From: Defluviimonas aquaemixtae
Lineage (GTDB): Bacteria > Pseudomonadota > Alphaproteobacteria > Rhodobacterales > Rhodobacteraceae
Reading direction: 5' to 3'
Assembly (NCBI RefSeq): GCF_900302475.1
Contig: NZ_OMOQ01000002.1
Coordinates: 62,001-126,000, forward strand
DNA length: 64,000 bases
A program made the translations under genes and the position numbers. The notes under the pieces were generated by a model. The model was not told where the DNA came from and searched no databases. It saw only the letters and a list, made by a program, of their open reading frames with translations. Below, one piece after another: positions 8,954 through 16,692 of the stretch. Within the stretch, counting starts at the first letter, position 1, and each line of letters begins with the position of its first letter.

Positions 8954-9994
8954 ATGCCAGATCAACCCGAGGCCGCACCCGTCAGCGAAACACGCGCCGA
9001 ATTCGGCATGTACACGCGCCCCGCGCCAGAGCCCGCCATCGCGCCGGCGGACGTCGTCGCGGGAGTCGCGAGCGTCTTGTGGCTTGCGCTCATCGGCGGA
9101 TTCTTTCTTTTTTCCGGCGACGGAGAGGGCTCGGGCGGCGCGCTGAGTTCGGTTCTCGTTCTCGTAGCGATCTTCCTGCCAATCGCGCTCATTTGGATCG
9201 CTGCGCTCACGCTGCGCACCGCGCGGGCGGTGAGGTCAGAGACCGAGCGCCTGCAATCGGCCATCGACGCGATGCGCTACGCCTACGTCAGTCAGGCCCA
9301 GGCCGGACTGAACAAGATCACGGTCGAAAAGCGCCTGGACGAAATCGCCGCCTCGGCACGACAGACCGAAAATGCGATCGTCACCTTTACGACGAGCCGC
9401 GATACCGGGCACGTTCAGCCCTCGGCCGACCGAAAAGCCGCACTCGCCGCGCCTAAACCGGCCGACCCAGAGGAGGAGCAGCCCGCGCTCGCCCTCGGAA
9501 CGCCCGCAGAGGCGCTGGCTCAGCCGGTTTCGATCGCGGATTTCATTCGGGCACTCAACTTTCCAGACAACGCCAATGACACAGAAGGCTTCCGGGCGCT
9601 GCGGCGCGCGCTCAATGACCGGGCGCTCGCCAAGTTGATACGTGCTGCCCAGGATGCGCTAACGCTTCTGAGCCAAGACGGCATCTACATGGACGACCTG
9701 CGCCCCGACCGCGCGCGGCCCGAGCTGTGGCGTCGCTTTGCGCAAGGCGAACGTGGCCGCCAATTCGGCGCGCTTGGCGGCGTCCGCGACCGGTCGAGCC
9801 TGGCCCTGACGGCGGCCCGGATGCGCCAGGACACGATCTTCCGCGACACCGCGCACCACTTCTTGCGTCAGTTCGACAAAACGTTTTCTGAGTTCGAGAA
9901 GAACGCCACGGACGCCGAGATCGTCGAATTGACCGAAACCCGCACCGCCCGCGCCTTCATGCTGCTCGGACGGGTAACTGGGATTTTCGACTGA
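8954..9994 (+). CDS. Conserved membrane protein of unknown function
   Basis: A 346-aa protein with a Pro/Ala-rich cytoplasmic N-terminus, two adjacent transmembrane helices (about 34-54 and 65-86), a helical coiled-coil-like stretch (about 90-135), a Pro/Ala linker and a folded C-terminal domain (about 190-345, from VSIADFIRALNFPDNAND to the end). No catalytic motif is recognised. It lies 22 nt after greA on the same strand and ends 3 nt before the convergent lipoprotein gene. I do not recognise a named family beyond a Rhodobacteraceae-type conserved hypothetical. Confidence 0.7.
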   Translation: MPDQPEAAPVSETRAEFGMYTRPAPEPAIAPADVVAGVASVLWLALIGGFFLFSGDGEGSGGALSSVLVLVAIFLPIALIWIAALTLRTARAVRSETERLQSAIDAMRYAYVSQAQAGLNKITVEKRLDEIAASARQTENAIVTFTTSRDTGHVQPSADRKAALAAPKPADPEEEQPALALGTPAEALAQPVSIADFIRALNFPDNANDTEGFRALRRALNDRALAKLIRAAQDALTLLSQDGIYMDDLRPDRARPELWRRFAQGERGRQFGALGGVRDRSSLALTAARMRQDTIFRDTAHHFLRQFDKTFSEFEKNATDAEIVELTETRTARAFMLLGRVTGIFD

Positions 9995-9997
9995 GCG

Positions 9998-10621
9998 CTA
10001 TTTGACGTTCGGTGGGGCGATGACGGCGTCCTTCTGAACGAGCAGCACCCCGTGGTTATTGTCGGGGTCACCGTCCTGGTGAACGCGCCTCGTCACGCCG
10101 GGCTTGTCCGCGATCGCCTTCGTGATGCGGTTCGGAAAGAATGTGCGCGGCACATCTTCGAAGCCCGGCAGATCCTTGAGCACATGGCTCACCGACACGC
10201 CGCAGAACGCCTTGTTGACTGCGCCGTAAGACTCTGCCCGCCGGATTGCTAGCTCTGCCACCTCGGGGCTGACCGGAATCTTGTACTCGATGACGTCGTA
10301 GGTCTCGCGCGCGTGGTAGTCGATGTAAAACTTCCGCATCTGCTCGGTGATGCCGTAGTGCAGATCATTGCGCTCTGGCACCCATGGATGGTGCCAGGTG
10401 CCCGCCGGGTCGAACATAACGCGCTGGCTGCCGTCGATCATCAGACCCGAGTGCTCGCCCGTTCCGTTGTCCCTGCGTTCGACCGTGTAGAGAGTGATCG
10501 ACGGCGACTCACCGCTGACATAGCGGGCGCGCGCGACGGCTTCGTCGGGCGCCCAGACACGTTCTGCCCCGCAGCCTGCGAGCGTGAGTGTCACGACGAG
10601 GCTCAGACCAAGCCTTTTCAT
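9998..10621 (-). CDS. Putative lipoprotein of unknown function
   Basis: A 207-aa protein with a lipoprotein signal peptide and lipobox LAGC (Cys17), so it is probably membrane-anchored in the periplasm. The mature part (about 40-205) has an HSGLMIDGSQRVMFDPAG segment followed by YHARETYDVIEYKIPVS, and a single Cys in KAFCGVSVSHVL. This Cys/His-rich layout recalls NlpC/P60-like or DUF4105-type folds, but no catalytic triad can be defined here. The start at 10621 is the Met immediately before the signal peptide. It follows the cytochrome oxidase subunit IV gene by 23 nt. Confidence 0.7.
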   Translation of the reverse strand: MKRLGLSLVVTLTLAGCGAERVWAPDEAVARARYVSGESPSITLYTVERRDNGTGEHSGLMIDGSQRVMFDPAGTWHHPWVPERNDLHYGITEQMRKFYIDYHARETYDVIEYKIPVSPEVAELAIRRAESYGAVNKAFCGVSVSHVLKDLPGFEDVPRTFFPNRITKAIADKPGVTRRVHQDGDPDNNHGVLLVQKDAVIAPPNVK

Positions 10622-10644
10622 GGCGCTATTCCGATTCTGCGGAG

Positions 10645-10779
10645 TCAGGCGTTGGCGAGAGCGAGAAAGATCAGCACGGCGATCGAAATGACTGCGCCCC
10701 ACGTCACCATGCGGATGAAGCCTTCGAAGGTCTTTTCATGATCTTTGGTGTCCATTGTGCCGTGCTCGTGTTCGGCCAT
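10645..10779 (-). CDS. aa3-type cytochrome c oxidase subunit IV
   Basis: A 44-aa protein beginning MAEHEHGTMDTKDHEKTFEG, followed by one transmembrane helix (FIRMVTWGAVISIAVLIFLA). This matches the bacterial aa3-type COX subunit IV family (a charged N-terminus with D-x-x-x-x-EKTFEGF, then one TM), as in Paracoccus and Rhodobacter. It is a peripheral one-helix subunit of the respiratory oxidase with no catalytic role. A GGGAGC ribosome binding site precedes the ATG at 10779. The gene is away from any oxidase catalytic subunit in this window and is easily missed because of its size. Confidence 0.88.
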   Translation of the reverse strand: MAEHEHGTMDTKDHEKTFEGFIRMVTWGAVISIAVLIFLALANA

Positions 10780-10866
10780 CTCATTGCTCCCGGATTGGCG
10801 TTTCGCTTCGCATAGCCGATTCAGCCTGAAGTGTCACGACCCATGAAGGCCTCTCTCGCGGGACCG

Positions 10867-11349
10867 TTACTTCTTCTCCAGATCCGCAGCAAGTCGGAAC
10901 CCGATACGGCGCGGCTCTTCCTCTTCGGGAGCCTTGGGCATTGCGCGCAGCATGACGCTCAGCTGACTGACATGCTGGATCAGCTGCGTGCGCGCGCCAC
11001 CGTCGTCCTGGCCGTAGAAGGTCACGATGTCGGGGTCGAAATAGCCGATCCCCTCAATCTTCAGGACACCTGCGCCGCCAGCGGTGAAGCCCATTGCCAC
11101 CTCATGTTCGTTGTCGAGCTGGCCTTCGAAGTTCTTGATGTAGAGAATGAGCCGCTCATAGGCCCACTGCGCGGGGCTCTTGGCTGCGATGGGCTGCGCG
11201 GCGACGCATTCCGGCAGCGGCTCCATTTCGGCTGTGCGTGGTGCGTCTTTGCTCGTATGCACTACGCGCGCGCAGGGCAGCACAGTTGCCTCCATTGCCT
11301 CGGCCGAGGTCTGAATCTGATCCGTTAGTTCTTTGTCCGCCACAGCCAC
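10867..11349 (-). CDS. DUF6173 family protein
   Basis: A 160-aa cytoplasmic protein whose core (about 62-155) contains AYERLILYIKNFEGQLDNEH, GVLKIEGIGYFDPDIVTFYG and HVSQLSVMLRAMPKA, the pattern of DUF6173. Function is unknown. The start is a GTG at 11349 (another GTG at 11343 is possible), with GAGAGG upstream. It overlaps the end of the MBL hydrolase gene by 25 nt, so it is the third gene of the acyl-CoA dehydrogenase-MBL-DUF6173 run. Confidence 0.78.
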   Translation of the reverse strand: MAVADKELTDQIQTSAEAMEATVLPCARVVHTSKDAPRTAEMEPLPECVAAQPIAAKSPAQWAYERLILYIKNFEGQLDNEHEVAMGFTAGGAGVLKIEGIGYFDPDIVTFYGQDDGGARTQLIQHVSQLSVMLRAMPKAPEEEEPRRIGFRLAADLEKK

Positions 11350-12374
11350 GCTCCATCCTCTCGTCGCTCGCGCGTCACGCGATCCTTCAGGAGAAGATGG
11401 TTCAGATGTGCGACGGCTTCAACCAAGGCAAGACCGTATTCACCCTCGCCGATCGCACGCTTGAAGAGCGGCGGAAAGCACTCGGCCGCCGTTTGCGGCG
11501 CGTTCGCGAGGTGCGCCTCGAGCCGCGCGAGCGCGCTGATGTGGTTTTCTTCCATCTGCGACAGCCGCAGCGGCAGACCCGTGTAGGGCAGCTTGTGGCC
11601 CGGCAGGACGAGGTGATCGTCGTGCGCATAGGGGCGGAAGCGCGCGCAGCTTTCCAGCCAGTCCGACACCGGATCGGCCATCGGCTCAGTCGCATAGACC
11701 CCCAGATTGGCCGAAATTCCGGGCAGAAACTGGTCGCCACCAACGACCAGGCGACCGCCCTTCTCCCACAAGGTGGCGTGTTCCGGCGCGTGCCCATCCC
11801 CGGTCCTCACAATCCAGTGCCGCCCGCCCATGTGGAGGCTCTGGCCGTCGCGGATCCGCGTGTAGCCCAGCGGCAGCGGAGCGACCGCATCAGCAAAGTT
11901 GAATGGCCGCTCCTCCGCCCGGCGGATGAAAAGCGACGGCTCCATCCCCGCCGCGCGCCAGAAGGCGAGCGTCTCGGGCAGCGGCCGCTCTTGTTCGTCG
12001 AGGGTGAGCATGCGGGCGAAGAGCCAACTCGTCCGGGTCGTCACAAGTTCAGCGCCGCGGTCCTGGAACCAGCCGGCAAGACCAACGTGATCGGGATGGT
12101 AGTGCGTCACCACGACCCGCGAGACCGGCTTTCCGGCCAGGGGGCCGGCAAGCCCCGCCTCGAGCACCGCGCGAGTGCGCCGTGCGTTCAGACCGGTATC
12201 GACGAGTGTCCAGCTGTCACCTTCGTCGAAGGCGTAGACATTAACATGATCGAGCGCCATTGGCAGAGGCAGCCGAAGCCACAAGACGCCTTCGGCAATC
12301 TGGTACGCCTCGCCCGGCGCAGGTGGGGGCCCGAATGGGAAGCGGATTGCCGCATCACCAGGAGCCGCGTCCAT
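11325..12374 (-). CDS. MBL-fold metallo-hydrolase
   Basis: A 349-aa metallo-beta-lactamase-fold hydrolase with the di-metal motif H91-x-H93-x-D95-H96 (THYHPDHVG) and further metal ligands likely in GDGHAPEH and LPGHKLP. The C-terminal part carries a helical extension typical of the RNase-Z/glyoxalase II/LACTB2-like group. The substrate is unknown; thioester or phosphodiester hydrolysis is plausible next to an acyl-CoA dehydrogenase. Its ATG overlaps the dehydrogenase stop (TGATG), which shows translational coupling. An upstream in-frame extension lies inside the dehydrogenase gene and is rejected. Confidence 0.88.
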   Translation of the reverse strand: MDAAPGDAAIRFPFGPPPAPGEAYQIAEGVLWLRLPLPMALDHVNVYAFDEGDSWTLVDTGLNARRTRAVLEAGLAGPLAGKPVSRVVVTHYHPDHVGLAGWFQDRGAELVTTRTSWLFARMLTLDEQERPLPETLAFWRAAGMEPSLFIRRAEERPFNFADAVAPLPLGYTRIRDGQSLHMGGRHWIVRTGDGHAPEHATLWEKGGRLVVGGDQFLPGISANLGVYATEPMADPVSDWLESCARFRPYAHDDHLVLPGHKLPYTGLPLRLSQMEENHISALARLEAHLANAPQTAAECFPPLFKRAIGEGEYGLALVEAVAHLNHLLLKDRVTRERREDGAWLWRTKN

Positions 12375-14065
12375 CACGACGCAAGCGCCTCTGGAGACAG
12401 TGCCATGACGCCGTTGGCCCCATCGCGCGCCGCCGTGAGATGGGCGGTGTATTGCGGCAAGAGCCGCCGGATATGGAACCGCGCGAGATTTGCGCGCGCG
12501 CCCGTGCCGCCTTCGGCCAGCGCAGCGCGCAGGTGGTAGTGCGCCCCGAGCACGAGAGCGAAGGCGGACAGATAAGGCGCGGCCCCCGCGCACCGATCCG
12601 GCATTTCCTGCGTCACCATCCACTCTGTCGACTCTCGCAGCGTTTCCGCTGCAGCCCAGACGTCCTCGGCGAGATCAGGCAACGTCACGCGTGCCACTTC
12701 CGCGCCGGTCTCGATCTCCTCCAGCAGCCGGTAGGCAGCTTCGCCGTCGTCGGATAGCTTGCGACCTACGAGGTCCATGGCCTGAATTCCGTTGGTACCC
12801 TCGTAAATTGCCGTCACGCGAACGTCACGGTAGAACTGGGCGACACCTGTCTCCTCGATGTATCCCATGCCGCCATGGACTTGCATCGCCATTTCGCTGA
12901 CGTCCATTCCGGTCTGGGTGCCGTAGGACTTCGCGATGGGCGTGAGGAACGCCGCGCGCGCCGCCCAGTCCCGATCGCCGGTTGCAGTGGCCATATCGCC
13001 CGCCACCGCACAGGCTAGCGCGATGGAGCGCGCGGCGAAAACCTCGGCGCGCATCGTGGCCAACATGCGCCGCACGTCGGGATGATCGGCGATGACGCCC
13101 ATCTGCCGCCGGTCCTGCGCGAATTCGACGGCCATCTGGCAGGCGGCTTCGGCCACGCCGATCCCCTGCATGGCCACGCCGAGCCGGGCGTTGTTCATCA
13201 TGGTGAACATCGCCGCCATACCCCTGTTCTCCTCGCCGATAAGCCAGCCCGTCGCGCCGTCGTATTCCATGACGCAGGTCGGTGAGCCATGCAGGCCCAG
13301 CTTATGCTCGAGACTGACGACCCTCACGCCGTTCCGCGCACCCGGCTGGCCGTCATCGTCAGGAAGGAGCTTTGGCACGAGAAAGAGGCTTATCCCCTTC
13401 GTTCCCTCAACCGCTCCCGGCAACCGCGCCAGAACCAGATGGCAAACGTTTTTAGTGATATCGCTGTCGCCCCAACTGATGAAGATCTTCTGGCCCGTGA
13501 TCGTGTACGTACCGTCGCCATTCGGTTCGGCCTTTGTGCGCAGCGCACCGACGTCGCTGCCCGCCTGTGGCTCGGTCAGGTTCATTGTGCCCGACCAGTC
13601 GCCGGAAATCAGCTTGGGGAGGTAGAGTGCCTTGATGTCGTCGCTCGCGTGGTGATCAAGCGCTTCGATCTGCCCCTGTGTCAGAAGTGGGTTGAGCTGC
13701 AGCGAAAGACACGCGCCCGACATCATGTCGTGGATCGCCATGTTCAGCGCCTGCGGCAGCCCCATGCCGCCGGACGCGACCGGCGCCGATACCGCGACCC
13801 AACCGCCTTCGGCAATCGCGCGATAGGCTTCGGCGAAGCCGGGGGAAGTGCGAACGACGCCGTTCTCCAGCCGCGCCGAGGTCATATCCCCGGCCCGGTT
13901 CACTGGCGCAAGCACTTCGTCGCAAAGCTTCGCAGCCTCGCCGAGCACGGCCTCGGCCAGATCAGCGGTTGCCTCGGCGAATAGCTCTGTTTCGGCGACC
14001 GGGGCGAGCGGAACGACCTTGCCGAGTATGAAGCGGATATCGGATAAGGGCGCGCGAAATGGCAT
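12374..14065 (-). CDS. Long-form acyl-CoA dehydrogenase (DmdC-like)
   Basis: A 563-aa FAD-dependent acyl-CoA dehydrogenase, longer than the usual ~380-aa enzymes. The extra N-terminus starts with the motif MPFRAPLSDIRFIL, and there is a C-terminal helical extension. Core motifs include NLTEPQAGSDVGALRT (FAD/substrate), GQKIFISWGD and the late AIYEGTNGIQAMDL segment, whose Glu is the expected catalytic base. This architecture matches the group that contains 3-methylmercaptopropionyl-CoA dehydrogenase DmdC, but family members also act on other acyl-CoAs. Electrons should go through ETF to the ETF-QO encoded at 5475-7124. An RBS (GGAGA) precedes 14065. Confidence 0.88.
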   Translation of the reverse strand: MPFRAPLSDIRFILGKVVPLAPVAETELFAEATADLAEAVLGEAAKLCDEVLAPVNRAGDMTSARLENGVVRTSPGFAEAYRAIAEGGWVAVSAPVASGGMGLPQALNMAIHDMMSGACLSLQLNPLLTQGQIEALDHHASDDIKALYLPKLISGDWSGTMNLTEPQAGSDVGALRTKAEPNGDGTYTITGQKIFISWGDSDITKNVCHLVLARLPGAVEGTKGISLFLVPKLLPDDDGQPGARNGVRVVSLEHKLGLHGSPTCVMEYDGATGWLIGEENRGMAAMFTMMNNARLGVAMQGIGVAEAACQMAVEFAQDRRQMGVIADHPDVRRMLATMRAEVFAARSIALACAVAGDMATATGDRDWAARAAFLTPIAKSYGTQTGMDVSEMAMQVHGGMGYIEETGVAQFYRDVRVTAIYEGTNGIQAMDLVGRKLSDDGEAAYRLLEEIETGAEVARVTLPDLAEDVWAAAETLRESTEWMVTQEMPDRCAGAAPYLSAFALVLGAHYHLRAALAEGGTGARANLARFHIRRLLPQYTAHLTAARDGANGVMALSPEALAS

Positions 14066-14191
14066 CTCGGTCTCCGTGAACCGCACCTTGGCAAGTGGGC
14101 CCGGGGCGCGTATGTGCATTTTGCTAAGAACATGATCGCCGCAAGGTCAGAGCCCTTCAACCCGAACGCTGCGTCACGGAAACGCAACGAT

Positions 14192-15151
14192 ATGACCGAA
14201 ACCCTCGCCCCTACGCCCGAAGGTATTTCGCGCGCGGTTACCCTGCTGCGGGCGGGCGGGCTGGTCGCGTTCCCGACCGAAACGGTTTACGGCCTCGGCG
14301 CTGACGCGCGCACCGATCATGCGGTCGCGGGGATATTCGAGGCCAAGGACCGGCCACGCTTCAATCCGCTTATCGTACATGTCGCCGATATGGAGGACGC
14401 GCTGCAGATCGCGGTTCTTGACCCGCTGGCGGAGCGTGTCGCCTCGGCCTTCTGGCCGGGACCGCTGACACTGGTTCTGCCGCTACGCACGGCTTCGGCG
14501 CTCTCGCCGCTCGTCACCGCCGACCTGCCGTCTGTGGCCCTTCGTCTGCCCGCTCATCCTTTGGCGCGTGATCTGCTGCGCGCCTTCGGCGGCCCGGTCG
14601 CCGCGCCCTCGGCAAATCCGTCCGGCCGGGTGAGCCCGACGCGGGCCGAGCATGTGCTGGCCGGATTATCCGGTCGCATCGCGGCTGTCGTCGATGCCGG
14701 ACCGTGCGAAGTCGGCGTGGAATCGACGATCCTCGGGTTGACGGACGGAGCGGCCCGGCTTCTGCGCCCCGGTGGCATTCCGGCCGAAGTGCTCGAAGAA
14801 TGCCTCGGCCACAAGCTCGAGGTCGTGTCTAACGCGGCACGGCCGGTCGCGCCCGGCCAGCTTGCCTCCCACTACGCGCCCGACGCCACGCTCAGGCTGA
14901 GGGCGCAAGCACCGGAGCCGGATGAGTTCTGGCTCGGCTTCGGCGCGGGTGCGGCGGCGGCCGACCTGAATCTCTCCGAGACCGGCGATCTCGTCGAAGC
15001 GGCGGCAAACCTATTTCACTATCTGCGCGAGGCTGACAGGCGCGCCGAAGGACGGATCGCCGTGTCGCCCATTCCGGAATCCGGACTTGGCCGGGCCATC
15101 AATGACCGTCTGCGCCGCGCGGCTGCGCCACGGTCCTCGGATCGGAACTGA
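14192..15151 (+). CDS. Threonylcarbamoyl-AMP synthase (Sua5/TsaC)
   Basis: A 319-aa enzyme that makes threonylcarbamoyl-adenylate from threonine, bicarbonate and ATP for t6A37 modification of ANN-decoding tRNAs. The N-terminal YrdC domain carries GGLVAFPTETVYGLGADA (about 22-39) and the SANPSGRVSPT loop. The extra C-terminal Sua5 domain follows GQLASHYAPDA. The length shows the two-domain Sua5 type rather than short TsaC. The start at 14192 replaces an upstream in-frame Met that gives an unrelated N-terminus. It diverges from the acyl-CoA dehydrogenase gene. Confidence 0.93.
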   Translation: MTETLAPTPEGISRAVTLLRAGGLVAFPTETVYGLGADARTDHAVAGIFEAKDRPRFNPLIVHVADMEDALQIAVLDPLAERVASAFWPGPLTLVLPLRTASALSPLVTADLPSVALRLPAHPLARDLLRAFGGPVAAPSANPSGRVSPTRAEHVLAGLSGRIAAVVDAGPCEVGVESTILGLTDGAARLLRPGGIPAEVLEECLGHKLEVVSNAARPVAPGQLASHYAPDATLRLRAQAPEPDEFWLGFGAGAAAADLNLSETGDLVEAAANLFHYLREADRRAEGRIAVSPIPESGLGRAINDRLRRAAAPRSSDRN

Positions 15152-15193
15152 AGCTGAGGTCGCTGCGGCCAGTATGACCTACGGACGAGTTGC

Positions 15194-15748
15194 TCAGGCT
15201 CGTCCGGCCTTTGCGGATAAGGTCACGGGATCGACGCCGAGCGTCTTCAGCGCGCGCTCCCATTTCGTGTCGTTGCTTTCAGAGAACACCAGATCGGGTT
15301 TGGCGTCGCAGGTCAGCCACCCGTTCCGCAGGATCTCGCTTTCAAGCTGGCCAGGCCCCCAACCCGCGTAGCCGAGCGCGAGAAGCGACGATTCCGGGCC
15401 ACGCCCCTGCGCGATCGCCTCGAGGATATCGAGAGTCGCGGTCATGCCGAAGTTGTCGTCGACCTTCAGGGTCGTTCCCTCGCCGCCGTAATCGGTGGAA
15501 TGGAGGACGAAGCCGCGCGAATGCTCGACCGGGCCGCCAAAATGGACCCGAATCGGCCGTCCCTTGTCGCTCCGGGCGATACCGAGCTGTTCCTGGAGAT
15601 CATCGAAGGAAAGATCACGCGCCGGCTTGTTCACGATCAGCCCCATCGCCCCATCATCGGAATGCGCGCAAAGGAAGACGACGCTGTGCTCGAAACGCGG
15701 ATCGCCCATACCGGGCATCGCTATCAAAAGCTTGCCGCTTAAGTTCAT
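15194..15748 (-). CDS. YqgE/AlgH family protein
   Basis: A 184-aa protein that begins [19 protein letters not shown] and contains [20 protein letters not shown] and the [14 protein letters not shown] block, the family's fingerprints. YqgE/AlgH proteins are widespread, small and cytoplasmic; a role in regulation or in redox response has been proposed but not settled. The length is normal. The gene is a single minus-strand unit that converges with the sua5 gene and diverges from the DsbD-like gene. Confidence 0.92.
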   Translation of the reverse strand: MNLSGKLLIAMPGMGDPRFEHSVVFLCAHSDDGAMGLIVNKPARDLSFDDLQEQLGIARSDKGRPIRVHFGGPVEHSRGFVLHSTDYGGEGTTLKVDDNFGMTATLDILEAIAQGRGPESSLLALGYAGWGPGQLESEILRNGWLTCDAKPDLVFSESNDTKWERALKTLGVDPVTLSAKAGRA

Positions 15749-15873
15749 GCCGGCCCTCCTTCTTAAAGATCGCGCCAGACGGGCAAGGAAACAAGGGAGG
15801 CGCCGAATAAAACTCTTCGTGATGCGCGCGGTTGTGGCTTTTCTTCGGCAGGATCGCGCTTAGTTTGACACGC

Positions 15874-16692
15874 ATGATAAAGAATCCGCCTCTCCTCGCG
15901 TCGCTTGCCTTGGGGTTCAACCTTGCGGCAGTCGCCGCCGCGGCAGCGCAGGACATGCCCGCCAATATGATCGAAGCCGAGCTGCGCGGCGGCTGGCGGA
16001 CAGAGTCGGGCAGCCAGATGACGGCGCTTCATCTGCGTCTCGCACCTGGCTGGAAAACCTACTGGCGCGCACCCGGCGAAGCGGGTTTTCCGCCGAATTT
16101 CGACTGGGGCGGCTCGGACAATGTCGGGGGGGTTGCGTACCACTGGCCGATTCCGGAGGTGTTCGAGCTCAATGGGATGCGTACGATTGGCTATAGTGAC
16201 GAACTCGTGCTGCCGATCGAAGTGCGCCCCGCCGACCCAGATGCGCCAATTCACCTCGAGGCCCAGATCGACCTGGGCGTCTGCGAGGAGATCTGCGTAC
16301 CAGTCAGCGTCGATGTCGCGACCGAGCCCGATCGCAACGCGACGATCGATCCAATGATCCGCGCTGCCTTGGCGCTACAGCCAGAAAGGTCCGACGAGGC
16401 GGGCATCACGTCCGTGCGTTGCGCGGCAGAACCAATCGGCGACGGCCTGCGCCTTACGGCCGGGCTGACGATGCCGCCGATCGGGCCAGAGGAATTTGCG
16501 GTGATCGAGCTTGCCGACCGGAACGTTTGGATTTCGAGCGCGGACACGCACCGCGACGGAGACGAGCTTAGCGCGGTCGCCGATCTCGTGCCGCCGAATG
16601 CGCAGCCCTTCGCGCTCGACCGGTCGTCGGTCCGCATAACCGTGTTTGGCGGAACCGGCCGGGTCGTTGAGCATCAGGGCTGTGAAGGTTAG
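15874..16692 (+). CDS. Periplasmic DsbD-alpha-like (DsbC-corrector) domain protein
   Basis: A 272-aa exported protein with a signal peptide (about 1-26, AAAAAQ) and the N-terminal DsbD-type immunoglobulin-like domain. GWKTYWRAPGEAGFPPNFDW and the redox pair in GVCEEICVPV (C-x3-C) are visible. In full-length DsbD this domain takes electrons from the membrane beta domain. Here it is not fused to any transmembrane electron carrier, so the electron donor must be another protein. It converges with the RND pump gene with a 4-nt overlap. The function is likely thiol-disulfide transfer in the periplasm. Confidence 0.8.
   Translation: MIKNPPLLASLALGFNLAAVAAAAAQDMPANMIEAELRGGWRTESGSQMTALHLRLAPGWKTYWRAPGEAGFPPNFDWGGSDNVGGVAYHWPIPEVFELNGMRTIGYSDELVLPIEVRPADPDAPIHLEAQIDLGVCEEICVPVSVDVATEPDRNATIDPMIRAALALQPERSDEAGITSVRCAAEPIGDGLRLTAGLTMPPIGPEEFAVIELADRNVWISSADTHRDGDELSAVADLVPPNAQPFALDRSSVRITVFGGTGRVVEHQGCEG

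Noticed and set aside
11156..11356. Alternative ATG-started frame over the DUF6173 start
   Set aside because: An ATG beside the RBS gives a shifted Arg/Gly-rich product; the DUF6173 family match supports the GTG frame.
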